Positions 51,060 through 59,434 of a stretch of 64,000 bases of DNA are shown here, piece by piece. Made by a program: the position numbers and the translations under genes. The stretch covers positions 1 to 64,000 of the forward strand of contig NZ_JAAMFM010000004.1 in assembly GCF_013376105.1 (NCBI RefSeq), given 5' to 3'. Each line of letters begins with the position of its first letter. Position 1 is the stretch's first letter. The notes beneath the pieces were generated by a model. The model was given only the letters and a program-made list of their open reading frames with translations. It did no database searches and was not told the origin of the DNA. This DNA comes from Arthrobacter wenxiniae (GTDB lineage: Bacteria; Actinomycetota; Actinomycetes; Actinomycetales; Micrococcaceae).

Positions 51060-51770
51060 ATGAGTACCAGTGCAGGCGCCACGCCCCCGGATGGGGCAGA
51101 TGAGCGGGGCCTTCCTCGTGAGGGGGACGGGCTGCATGAAAAGGGGCGCGGTGACCCCGGCCGGGACAGGGATCGGGATCGCGACAGGGATCGGGATCGC
51201 GACAGGGATCGGGAGAGCGTCGTCGGCCGGGAAAAGGAAGCGTACGGCGGGGTCAAGATCGGCTCGGCATTTTTCGGCTGGCTGACCGCCACCGGCACCG
51301 CTGTGCTGCTGACCGCCCTGGTTGCAGCCGCCGGTGCGGTGGTCGGCCTGGCCGCCGGCACCAGCCCCAACGCCGCCACCAACGGCTTAGGCCAGAACCC
51401 GCAGACCGTGGGCCTGGCAGGGATTGTCGGCCTGCTGGTGATCCTGTTCATCGCGTATTACTGCGGCGGCTACGTCGCCGGACGGATGGCACGCTTCAAC
51501 GGCATGGTGCAGGGCCTTTTCGTGTGGATATGGGCGGTCGTGATCGCCATCATCGTCGCGCTCCTCGCCGCGATCGCCGGCAGCAGGTTCAACATCCTGG
51601 CCCAGCTCAACAGCTTCCCCCGAATTCCGGTCGACGAAGGAACCCTGACCACCGCCGGCATCATTTCGGCCCTCGTTGCCGCGGCCGCATCCCTGGTCGG
51701 CGCGCTCCTGGGCGGCCTGGCCGGCATGCACTTCCACCGCAAGGTCGACAAGGCCGGGCTGGACACCTGA
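51060..51770 (+). CDS. TIGR04086-like membrane protein with (DR)n cytoplasmic tract
   Basis: A 236-residue protein. Residues 1-60 are hydrophilic with a run of Asp-Arg dipeptides (about residues 36-51), encoded by 18-bp repeats. Four membrane helices follow: LTATGTAVLLTALVAAAGAVVGLA, GLAGIVGLLVILFIAYYCGGYVAG, GLFVWIWAVVIAIIVALLAAIAG and IISALVAAAASLVGALLGGLAG, a pattern I associate with YrzE/TIGR04086-type proteins. Function unknown. ATG 51060 is preceded by GAGAAGAG. Confidence 0.75.
   Translation: MSTSAGATPPDGADERGLPREGDGLHEKGRGDPGRDRDRDRDRDRDRDRDRESVVGREKEAYGGVKIGSAFFGWLTATGTAVLLTALVAAAGAVVGLAAGTSPNAATNGLGQNPQTVGLAGIVGLLVILFIAYYCGGYVAGRMARFNGMVQGLFVWIWAVVIAIIVALLAAIAGSRFNILAQLNSFPRIPVDEGTLTTAGIISALVAAAASLVGALLGGLAGMHFHRKVDKAGLDT
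51165..51214 (+). repeat. 18-bp tandem repeats encoding Asp-Arg runs
   Basis: The unit GACAGGGATCGGGATCGC occurs at 51165-51182 and 51183-51200, then a partial copy to 51214. It encodes DRDRDR. Slippage could change the charge-tract length. Confidence 0.9.
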
Positions 51771-52020
51771 CTTCAGCCGACTCGCGCGTCCGCCGTGCTG
51801 GCGCGAACAACTCCGGCGCGCCGGGACACCCTCCCCGCGCAGCCGAAACAAAGGTAGAGTTGGATTGATGCCCCGGACCCCGGCAGGCCCCCTCAGGCAG
51901 AGCCATCCGAGGGATGATCATGATGTTCGCCAACGATGAAACCTCCGCCCACCCAGTAGGCGGACCATGGGGTGCCACCTTCCCTGCACGCCCCAAAGCT
52001 TGCGGCGGCGGTGAGGGCGC

Positions 52021-52710
52021 ATGAACCAATATCGCCGTGTTTGGCTCTCACTGGGCCGATCCGTCGCAGTGCTGGGGGCCCTTTTGGGGATCATCAGCTC
52101 CCCCTTTGCCTCCACGGTTGCACTTTTGTGCACGGGTGCCTTGTTGGGAGCCCTCCTGACGTACGCCGCCCTCGCTTCGGCTGACTCTTCGCAGCCCTGG
52201 GGCGCCATGCTTCGGCGGGTGGGAATCAATGCCTTGTCCGGCGGCCTTGTGGTCCTCGCGGTTGCCGGATTCACCGTCGTCGTCCCGGCGTGGGTCGGGC
52301 CGCTCATCCTGGTGGCCGTCGCGAGCTCGCCTTGGGTCATCAATCTGGTCCCCCAACGCATGGCATCCCGCCTGCCACCAGCTCCGGCTCCGGACCCGGC
52401 TCCCACAGCATCGGAACCCGGCGCACTTCCCGACATTCCCGTTGAGGCTGCCACGTTCACGCCGGCCGTCAAGGCCCTCGACGACGGTGGCATTTGCCGG
52501 GCGTGGCATGACAGCTACCAATGGCTCGAGGGTGCCCACGCGCCAGCCTTGCAGGCCTATGTCGTCGCGCTCCGCCAGGCTTACCTGGATGAACTCGACC
52601 TTCGCAATCCAGCGGGCTTGGAGGCTTGGCTCAATTCCCACCCGCGCCCCCGCGGAGGGCCGGACAAATACCTGCACCGCGGCACAGGCGGCCCCCACAT
52701 GTCCGCCTGA
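52021..52710 (+). CDS. Membrane protein of unknown function
   Basis: A 229-residue protein. Four hydrophobic helices lie in residues 10-115 (for example VAVLGALLGIISSPFASTVALLCTGALLGALL and LVVLAVAGFTVVVPAWVGPLILVAVASSPWV). A Pro-rich linker leads to a cytoplasmic-type tail with CRAWHDSYQWLEG and QAYLDELDLRNPAGLEAWLNSHPR, a pattern seen at the end of other actinobacterial unknown proteins. ATG 52021 overlaps a short upstream ORF. Function unknown. Confidence 0.75.
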   Translation: MNQYRRVWLSLGRSVAVLGALLGIISSPFASTVALLCTGALLGALLTYAALASADSSQPWGAMLRRVGINALSGGLVVLAVAGFTVVVPAWVGPLILVAVASSPWVINLVPQRMASRLPPAPAPDPAPTASEPGALPDIPVEAATFTPAVKALDDGGICRAWHDSYQWLEGAHAPALQAYVVALRQAYLDELDLRNPAGLEAWLNSHPRPRGGPDKYLHRGTGGPHMSA

Positions 52711-52849
52711 ATCCAACGCGTGGGTCTGGTGCCCGCGCCGCTGCCCGCCGACGTCGTCATTGCTGCAGGGGGTCGGGACGGCGCAAGGGCCGACGGCGGC
52801 GCCGTGGACCTCCTGGCCCACCCACCCGACTCGCTGCGGCGGTCCATGG

Positions 52850-53881
52850 CTACCGGCCGCCCTCGATCTTCCGGCTGCGCTGCTCCCGGGCCCTGGGTCC
52901 GTAGGGGTACACGCCCGCGCGGGGCCGGCTGGCGTCCGTGAGCAGTTGGACTTCCTCCCCGCTCAGCTGCAGCTGCGCCGCAGCCAGGTTGTCCGCCAGC
53001 TGTTCAGTGCTGCGTGCCCCGAGGATCACCGAGGTGACGGCGGGGCGGCCGGCCAGCCAGGCCAGGGCAACCTGCGCCTCGCTGGCTCCGCGGGCCCCGG
53101 CAACCTCTGCCACGGCATCGATCACGTCCCAGGTGTGCGGGTTGTCGTTGCGTTCCTGCCAGGCCTCCATGCCCCGCGTGGGGTTTTCACCCAGGCGCGT
53201 AGCCCCCGCTGGCGGGACGTCGCGCTTGTATTTGCCCGAGAGCCACCCGCCGCCGAGAGGAGACCAGGGCAGCAGGCCGATTCCGGCGTCAAGGGCGGCG
53301 GGCACAATCTCCCACTCGATCTCGCGTACCAGCAGGCTGTACTGCGGTTGCAGTGTCACAGGGGCGTTCCAGCCATGGGCCTTGGCGAGGTGGGCGGCCT
53401 TGGTCAGCTGCCAGCCCAGATAGTTGGAAAAGCCGTAGTAGGCGATCTTGCCCCTGCTGACGGAGTCGTGCAAGAAGCGCAGCGTCTCTTCCAGGGGTGT
53501 GACGGGGTCCCACGCGTGCATTTGGTACAGGTCGATCTGCTCCACGCCCAGGCGCCGGAGGGATTCGTCCAAAGCTCGCGTCAAGTGCCGGCGGGAGGTC
53601 CCGACGTCGTTCGGGGAGCCTCCCGTGGGGAAGCGCCCCTTGGTGGCAATGACCACCTGCTCGCGTGCGTCGGGGCGCTGCGCCAGCCACCGGCCGACGA
53701 TGGCCTCGGAGGTTCCGGCGCTGTAAACGTCCGCCGTGTCGATGAAGTTGCCGCCGGAGGCCACATAGTCATCCAGAATGGCGTGTGACGTTTCCTCGTC
53801 AGCCTCGGCTCCGAATGTCATGGTGCCCAATGCGTAGTTGGAAACTACGGCGCCGGTGTTGCCCAAAGTGCGGTATTGCAT
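52850..53881 (-). CDS. Aldo/keto reductase, YajO-like
   Basis: A 343-residue NADPH-dependent aldo/keto reductase. Motifs are FIDTADVYSAGTSEAIVG (Asp and Tyr), VIATKGRFP (Lys), IDLYQMHAWDP (His), YYGFSNYLGWQL and the cofactor-side SVILGARSTEQLADNL. It is not closely related to the aldo/keto reductase at 4824. The start is ATG 53881 (MQYRTLGNTGAVVSNYALGTMTFG). The upstream in-frame ATG at 53989 adds a leader with no similarity. Confidence 0.92.
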   Translation of the reverse strand: MQYRTLGNTGAVVSNYALGTMTFGAEADEETSHAILDDYVASGGNFIDTADVYSAGTSEAIVGRWLAQRPDAREQVVIATKGRFPTGGSPNDVGTSRRHLTRALDESLRRLGVEQIDLYQMHAWDPVTPLEETLRFLHDSVSRGKIAYYGFSNYLGWQLTKAAHLAKAHGWNAPVTLQPQYSLLVREIEWEIVPAALDAGIGLLPWSPLGGGWLSGKYKRDVPPAGATRLGENPTRGMEAWQERNDNPHTWDVIDAVAEVAGARGASEAQVALAWLAGRPAVTSVILGARSTEQLADNLAAAQLQLSGEEVQLLTDASRPRAGVYPYGPRAREQRSRKIEGGR

Positions 53882-54044
53882 GTCGCTCCTGACGTGGTTG
53901 AGGGAGATGGCGTTGGTGCGCCTGCCGGCAAACACCGGCGGGGCCGCGGCCCTTAATCCACCATAGGCCGCCGACCGCCTGCATGGCATGGCCCTCCCAG
54001 ACCCCCCTAAGAGTTTCTTGTGCTGGCGCAGCTGGATGTTCGCG

Positions 54045-54760
54045 TCACGAAAAGACGGCTTCGGCGACCCGTGCGGCCGCCAGGTCGCCGGACCCCTGCA
54101 TCGGGTGGCCGGTGCCGCCGGGGCCGGGCTGGATGCCTCCCATGGCCGTCACGGTTGCCGGGGCAAAACCTGCCGTCAGGAGAACGATCCGGGTGCCGGT
54201 TGCCGGGCCGGAAAAGTGAACCGTGGTGCTGAACGCTTCGCCGTGGAACGACGGCCAGACGGCGTTCGCCGCGGCATGGCCGCAGGCAAGGCAGACGACG
54301 GATTCAAGGACCATCAGCGGCCCGCTGCCCGAGTCCAGGGAGGGCAGGAACAGCGGGGTCAGGACAGCACTTGCCACGGCCTGGATGAGCACGGGCCTGC
54401 GGCCAAGCGGGTCGGCCAACTTGACGGACAAGGACTCGGTGAACAGGGCCACGAAGTTGGCGGCAACCACGAGCCACAGCGTGATGGTGTTGTTCACATG
54501 CGCCACGTACCGGGCGGACTTGATGGCGAGGGCACCAAGGACGGTGTTGACGGCTGCGATGAACGCGCAGTGGATGACCCCCACGACGTAGTGCCAGTGG
54601 CGCGTCAGGAGGACCGCGGCGGGCAGCGTCGCGATCTGGCCGTTCTTCCTGGCCTCGACGAAGGCAGGGGGCCAGAGGGGGCTCGGCCAATGATCCGCGG
54701 AGGAAGAACGCAACCACCACCATGGTGCTGATCCGGAACGGAATGCGCCAGCCTGTCCGC
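54045..54760 (-). pseudogene. MHS-type MFS transporter remnant
   Basis: Reading leftwards, GWRIPFRISTMVVVAFFLRGSL lies in one frame and is followed, after a shift near 54665, by FVEARKNGQIATLPAAVLLTRHWHYVVGV in another. Helices after this match metabolite:H+ symporters (ALFTESLSVKLADPLGRRPVLIQ and NAVWPSFHGEAFSTTVHFSG). The first half and the C terminus are absent; about 235 codons remain of about 440. Conserved Gly and Arg residues are replaced in places. Confidence 0.82.
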
Positions 54761-54845
54761 ACTGTCCCGCCCGCAGCCGACCCCGCCGCGGGCGGTCCGG
54801 GACCTGCCCGAACCAAACGCGGTGCCGCCGTGCAAGACTGGGTGC

Positions 54846-55271
54846 ATGGATCTGGAGGTGTCGCGCGAACTGACCGTTCCGGCGTCGGAGCTGGGCTGGA
54901 GGTTTTCGCGATCGTCCGGGCCTGGCGGGCAGCACGTGAACACCTCGGACAGCCGCGTCGAACTGTTCTGGAACGTGGCCGCGTCCACGGTCCTGTCTGA
55001 GGAACAGCGCGGCCTCCTGGCGGCCAGGCTCGGGCGGCGGCTCATTGCCGGGGTGATCACGGTGTCCGCCTCCGAGGAGCGTTCCCAGCTGCGCAACCGC
55101 GAGATCGCCTTGGCCAAGCTCGGCGAACTAGTCGCGGCGGGGCTGGCCCCGGACTCCCCCGGCCGCCGCCCCACCAAGCCCACCCGGGGCTCGAAGCGGC
55201 GCCACCAGGCCGCCAAGGTCCAGCGCTCGGCGACAAAGCAGCTGCGCAGGCGGCCGTCCGGCGGAGACTAG
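54846..55271 (+). CDS. arfB: Peptidyl-tRNA hydrolase ArfB (alternative ribosome rescue)
   Basis: A 141-residue class I release-factor-like protein. The catalytic GGQ lies in RSSGPGGQHVNTSDSRVEL (about 26-44). A basic tail (RPTKPTRGSKRRHQAAKVQRSATKQLRRRP) inserts into the mRNA channel of stalled ribosomes in homologues. It hydrolyses peptidyl-tRNA on ribosomes lacking a stop codon. The start is ATG 54846 (MDLEVSRELTVPASELGWRFSRSSG). An ATG at 54822 adds 8 residues. It diverges from the MHS-type remnant. Confidence 0.92.
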   Translation: MDLEVSRELTVPASELGWRFSRSSGPGGQHVNTSDSRVELFWNVAASTVLSEEQRGLLAARLGRRLIAGVITVSASEERSQLRNREIALAKLGELVAAGLAPDSPGRRPTKPTRGSKRRHQAAKVQRSATKQLRRRPSGGD

Positions 55272-55399
55272 GCCGCTCCACGCGGGCTACCCGCCCAGCA
55301 GCTCCACCGTGATCCAGGGCGTGGGCCCCAAGCCGACCCGTGATCGCCGCAGTCGGCGCCGCGTCGGCCTGTGCGTGCCGTGCCGCTGGGTGCGCGGCA

Positions 55400-56395
55400 T
55401 CAGCGCCAGAATGCGGCGAGCTGCCCGGCAAGGGCCCCTCCCCGCTCGTAACCGGCCCGGGAGGCGGGCGCACGCAGCGACAGGTCCATCGCATTCGCGC
55501 CGAACAGGTGCTCGGAGCTGCTGTCCGGGAAGATCGTCTCGACCCTGCTGCCACGGGCGCGAAGTTCGTCGAGCTGTGTTGCCAGATGCATGCCCCACCC
55601 CTGCGGCTGCAGTGACCGACCCCCGAAGGGCGAGAGCACCAGCACCCGCTCCCATCCGGCCGCAAGATCGGCATTCTCGGCGTTGGATCGGAAGCCGCCG
55701 TCGATGTACCGGCCGTCCCCGATCCTGTGGGGAAGACCGCTGGAACAGCTGGCGGCGATGGCGTCCACCAGTTCGACTCCGCTGTCGCGGTCGAACACGA
55801 CCGGCTCGCCGGTACGGGCATCGACCGCCGGGATGAGGACCGCCCGCTCCGGCCAGCGCTGGTTGGGCAGCCGGGCGGCGACGGTGGAGCGCCACTGTGC
55901 CGACCAGGAGCCGTCCGAGGCCGCATCCATCTCGAGCGCCGCCGCACCCAGTCGCCGGCACATGTCAGCCACATCCTCAGCCACGGCGATGATCTTGGTC
56001 ATCCGCTCCAGCTGGTTCACCGCGGGCCGGGCCGGGGCGCGTCCCGGCCGGGCGCCGACCGGACCGGGGCGTTGTCGCGGGGAAGCGTCAAGGATGGCGG
56101 CGTAGAGCTCAGTCGGGGTCGCGCCAGCTATCTGGGCCGCGGCGGTCGATCCTGCCGACGTCCCGATGGTCAGCCCGGCGCAGGTCACGTCCACCCCGGC
56201 ATCCGACAGGCCGGCGATGACGCCGATCAGCCACGCATTGCCTGTGGATCCGCCGCCGCCGAGGACCAGCGCCCGATCGCCCGCGGCCCGCAGCCGCTTG
56301 GTGGCGTCGAGCTGCCGCAGCTCCTGCCCGGGCCCCGGCCGGCCGGGGGCAGGCGCCGATGGGACGTGCAGGGTTGAAAATGGTGTTTCGTTCAT
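55400..56395 (-). CDS. Patatin-like phospholipase
   Basis: A 331-residue patatin-family protein. The oxyanion hole GGGGSTGNA, nucleophile elbow GTSAGS (GxSxG) and the catalytic Asp of IDGGFRSN form the expected Ser-Asp dyad. The core is cytoplasmic and lacks a signal. These enzymes hydrolyse acyl groups from phospholipids or neutral lipids. The start is ATG 56395; a longer in-frame ATG at 56431 adds 12 residues. An 18-codon leader ORF with a very strong ribosome site ends 48 bp upstream. Confidence 0.88.
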   Translation of the reverse strand: MNETPFSTLHVPSAPAPGRPGPGQELRQLDATKRLRAAGDRALVLGGGGSTGNAWLIGVIAGLSDAGVDVTCAGLTIGTSAGSTAAAQIAGATPTELYAAILDASPRQRPGPVGARPGRAPARPAVNQLERMTKIIAVAEDVADMCRRLGAAALEMDAASDGSWSAQWRSTVAARLPNQRWPERAVLIPAVDARTGEPVVFDRDSGVELVDAIAASCSSGLPHRIGDGRYIDGGFRSNAENADLAAGWERVLVLSPFGGRSLQPQGWGMHLATQLDELRARGSRVETIFPDSSSEHLFGANAMDLSLRAPASRAGYERGGALAGQLAAFWR

Positions 56396-56443
56396 GGGAG
56401 TGGCCTCTCGCGATTTTGCGTTGTCGGGCACTCCCAGGGGCGA

Positions 56444-56500
56444 CTATCTCAGTCGCGGTCGTGGACTGCGGGGAGCACCCATTGCGGATACTGCGTTCAT
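56444..56500 (-). CDS. 18-residue leader peptide ORF upstream of the patatin gene
   Basis: ATG 56500 reads MNAVSAMGAPRSPRPRLR and stops at 56444-56446. It is preceded by AGGAGGTGAT (56505-56514), complementary to the 3' end of 16S rRNA over all ten bases, with the normal spacing of 4 nt after that block. The leader is rich in Arg and Pro. It could control translation of the patatin gene, which starts 48 nt after its stop. The Arg/Pro content suggests ribosome pausing, which is inference. Confidence 0.6.
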   Translation of the reverse strand: MNAVSAMGAPRSPRPRLR

Positions 56501-56782
56501 GGGTATCACCTCCTGCAGATTGCTCATGATCACCGGAAAATTACCACGGCGGCGCCGCTGAGGCAACAGGCCGCATGGTGCCGGTTGCCGCTGGCATTCT
56601 CCGGGCTGGATTCGAGCTGCCATTGCGGACCGATATCCCAGCTGCACGCATCCCAGCTGCACGCCACGCGGCGGCGCGGCTCATGGGCGACTTTCCTTGA
56701 GCAGCGGCACGAGCCGCCGTCCGGCGCCCGTCCCCACGCCAAAAACCAAGGGAGAACCGAAAAACGGCAAACGCACCGCAGC

Positions 56783-58021
56783 TCACGTGCGCGGGGCCGC
56801 CTGCCGGGACGGGGACTTGACGAACAGGACGGTGAAGACGAGGGCCGCGAGGGCCGTGGCCACCAGCAGCGACAGCCCGATCGCATACTTGTAGCTGGTG
56901 GCATCCGGGTTGTATGTCCAGCCCATGATGAGCGGCGGGAAATAGCCGCCCAGTCCCCCCGCCGCGCTGACAATGCCGGTGATGGCGCCCATCTTGTCGG
57001 TCGGGGCCAGCACGCCTACCCAGGCAAAGACGCCGCCGGCGCCCAAGCCCAGTGCCGCGGCCATGGCCAGAAACACCGGCCCTGCCTGCACGTCCGCGAC
57101 TGGCTGCAGTGCCACCAGCCAGCCGAGCACGGCAACGCCGGCCGTGGCCGCCAGGACCACAGGCTTGGAGCCGATCCGGTCTGCCAGCACGCCGCCTATG
57201 GGGCGGGCAATGACGGCTGCCAGCGCAAAACCGGCTGTGCGGGCGCCGGCGTCAGTCGGCGAAAAGGAGTACACGTCGCGCAGGTACGTGGGCAGGTAGG
57301 TGGCAAAGGAGACGAATCCGCCGAAGAGGACTGCGTACAGAAAGCACAGCTTCCAGGTCACGGCCAGTTTGGCGGCGTCCAGCAGCTTGGGCACCACGGG
57401 GGCCTTGTTCGGCGTCCAGTCGGGAGCGTTCTTCATGAAGAACCAGACCAACACGGCCATGGCCGCCAGGACGCCGGCAATCACAAAATGGGTGGGCACA
57501 TACCCGATCCAGGCAACCAGGCGCGGGTTGAGAAAGGCGGCCAGCGCCGTGCCTCCCATGCCGGCACCAAACACGCCGGTGGCAAAGCCGCGGCGGGCGG
57601 GCGGGTACCAGGCACTGACGAAGGGGATCCCCACGGCAAACACGGTTCCCGCGATGCCCAGGAGGAAGCCGGCCACCAGCACGAACGCAAAGGAATTGAG
57701 CGCCCCTCCCCATGCCACCAGCAGCACCGTGGGAATGGTGGCGAGGAGCACGAAGGTAAAGAGTGCGCGCCCGCCGTACCGGTCAGTGAGGATCCCGACC
57801 AGGATACGGCCGAGCGAGCCCACAAAGATGGGCATCGCAACCAGGACGCCCATGGTTCCGGGCGAAAGGTCCATGGTCCTGGCATAGTGGGTGCTCAGCG
57901 TGGCAATCACGTTCCAGGCCCAAAATCCCACCACGGAGGCGGCAGTGGCCAGGGCCAGGTTAAGGGCCTGACCCTTCAGTGGCGGCTGGACAACGTGCGT
58001 TGTTGCCTTGGTTTGCGGCAT
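56783..58021 (-). CDS. narK: Nitrate/nitrite transporter, NarK family
   Basis: A 412-residue MFS transporter of the nitrate/nitrite porter family. FWAWNVIATLSTHYARTMDLS begins helix 1. LGRILVGILTDRYGGR is the loop 2-3 motif with conserved Arg. The nitrate signature GIAGTVFAVGIPFVSAWYPPARRGFATGVFGAGMGG lies in helix 5, and a second copy, LGLGAGGVFAWVGVLAPTDKMGAITGIVSAAGGLGG, lies in helix 11. It moves nitrate in and nitrite out. ATG 58021 follows GGGAGTG. It is the last gene of the nar operon, 43 bp after narI. Confidence 0.93.
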   Translation of the reverse strand: MPQTKATTHVVQPPLKGQALNLALATAASVVGFWAWNVIATLSTHYARTMDLSPGTMGVLVAMPIFVGSLGRILVGILTDRYGGRALFTFVLLATIPTVLLVAWGGALNSFAFVLVAGFLLGIAGTVFAVGIPFVSAWYPPARRGFATGVFGAGMGGTALAAFLNPRLVAWIGYVPTHFVIAGVLAAMAVLVWFFMKNAPDWTPNKAPVVPKLLDAAKLAVTWKLCFLYAVLFGGFVSFATYLPTYLRDVYSFSPTDAGARTAGFALAAVIARPIGGVLADRIGSKPVVLAATAGVAVLGWLVALQPVADVQAGPVFLAMAAALGLGAGGVFAWVGVLAPTDKMGAITGIVSAAGGLGGYFPPLIMGWTYNPDATSYKYAIGLSLLVATALAALVFTVLFVKSPSRQAAPRT

Positions 58022-58064
58022 GATCACTCCCTCAATGTGTGTGCCTGGGCTTTGGTGCACCCAT

Positions 58065-58811
58065 CTATCGTTTCCTGGTGTCCCGGTCACGCGTGCCTAC
58101 CTCGGACCAGCCGCTGCGCGCAGGGACGCTGGCGCCCTTGTCCCGCGAGCGGTAGACGATGTAGGGGCGGAACAAATAGTGCAGGGGTGCCGTGAAGGCA
58201 TGGACCAGGCGCGTGAAAGGCCAGATGGTGAACAACGCCATCCCCACCAGCGTGTGCATGTGGAAGGCCAGCGGCGCGGCCGCCATCGCGGCGATGTCGG
58301 GCTGGAGGATGAACAGGGAGCGGAACCAGGGCGAGACGGTATCCCGGTAGGTGATGCCGTGGGTGTTGGAGAACACGCTGGCCACCGTGGTCCAGAGCCC
58401 AAAGATGATGGCCGCCACCAGCACCACGTACATGAGCTTGTCATTGTTGGTGGTGGCCATGAACACAGGCCCGGTCTTGCGGCGGCGGTAAATGAGGATG
58501 ATGATGCCGCCCAGGGTGCCCACGCCGGCAATGCTGCCGACCAGCAGGGCGTTGAAATGGTAAAGCCCCTCGCTCATGCCCACCGCTTCGGTCCAGGACT
58601 TCGGGATGACCAGGCCGAAGAAGTGCCCGGCAATCACCGCCAGCAGGCCAAAGTGGAAAATCGGGGAGCCGATGCGCAGGAGCCTGGATTCATAGAGCTG
58701 CGATGACCGCGTGGTCCAGCCAAACTGGTCGTACCTGTAACGCCAGATGAGCCCCCCAACCAGCACTACGAACATGACATACGGCAGGACGCCCCACAGG
58801 AGGATGTTCAC
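58065..58811 (-). CDS. narI: Respiratory nitrate reductase gamma subunit (b-type cytochrome)
   Basis: A 248-residue membrane protein of five helices that holds two b haems and takes electrons from quinol. VNILLWGVLPYVMFVVLVGGLIWRYRYDQFGW opens helix 1. Haem-ligand histidines lie in FHFGLLAVIAGHFFGL and AFHMHTLVGMALFTIWPFTRLVHAF. The start is GTG 58811, just 2 nt after the narJ stop, with AAAGGGGCC upstream. It anchors NarGH to the membrane. Confidence 0.95.
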   Translation of the reverse strand: MNILLWGVLPYVMFVVLVGGLIWRYRYDQFGWTTRSSQLYESRLLRIGSPIFHFGLLAVIAGHFFGLVIPKSWTEAVGMSEGLYHFNALLVGSIAGVGTLGGIIILIYRRRKTGPVFMATTNNDKLMYVVLVAAIIFGLWTTVASVFSNTHGITYRDTVSPWFRSLFILQPDIAAMAAAPLAFHMHTLVGMALFTIWPFTRLVHAFTAPLHYLFRPYIVYRSRDKGASVPARSGWSEVGTRDRDTRKR

Positions 58812-58813
58812 TT

Positions 58814-59434
58814 TCAGGCCCCTTTCATCGGCAACAGTCGCGGGTCGTAGGGATCCAGCCCGACGGATTCGGTGGGCGGGCCATGGCCGGCCATGCGCAT
58901 GACGGCCTGCTCGTCCACAGGTGACGCGCCGGGCAACGTGTCGCACACGGCGGCCACGATGTGTGTGTGCGGCAGATTGTCGCGCAGCAGACCGAACTTG
59001 ATCAGTTCCAGGCTGGGCCGGTACGCCTGAAGCAGATCCTGTCCGGCGGCCAGGTCCACTGTCGCGGAAAACTCGAGCACCATGGGCAGGTAGTCGGGCA
59101 GCTCGCCGTGGGTGTCCACGAGAATGTCAGCCCCGCGGTACACCTTCTTGAAAGCGCCCAGCACCTCGCCGCGGCGGCGCGTGTCCCCGTCCGTCCAGTA
59201 GGACAGGTGCAGGGCGTGGCGCTTGCCCAAGTCAAATTCCTGCACGTACTGCGCCTGCACGGCCATCAGCTCCGTGGATTCGAGCCGGCGCAGCACCTCC
59301 TCAAACGGGGCCAGGGCGCCGGTGAACTCGCCCAGCGCGGAGCGGATCATCGGTACCCGGGCGACCAGTTCGGCGTCGGGGTAGGAAAGGCACCAGGCCG
59401 CGGCCAGGTAGGTGATGCGGTCCTTGCGGCTCAT
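58814..59434 (-). CDS. narJ: Nitrate reductase assembly chaperone
   Basis: A 206-residue all-helical chaperone of the NarJ/TorD family. ITYLAAAWCLSYPDAELVARVPMIRSAL and QAQYVQEFDLGKRHALHLSYWTDGDTRRRGE are family hallmarks. It binds NarG to allow insertion of molybdopterin and the FS0 cluster and is not part of the final enzyme. ATG 59434 overlaps the narH stop (ATGA). Confidence 0.94.
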   Translation of the reverse strand: MSRKDRITYLAAAWCLSYPDAELVARVPMIRSALGEFTGALAPFEEVLRRLESTELMAVQAQYVQEFDLGKRHALHLSYWTDGDTRRRGEVLGAFKKVYRGADILVDTHGELPDYLPMVLEFSATVDLAAGQDLLQAYRPSLELIKFGLLRDNLPHTHIVAAVCDTLPGASPVDEQAVMRMAGHGPPTESVGLDPYDPRLLPMKGA

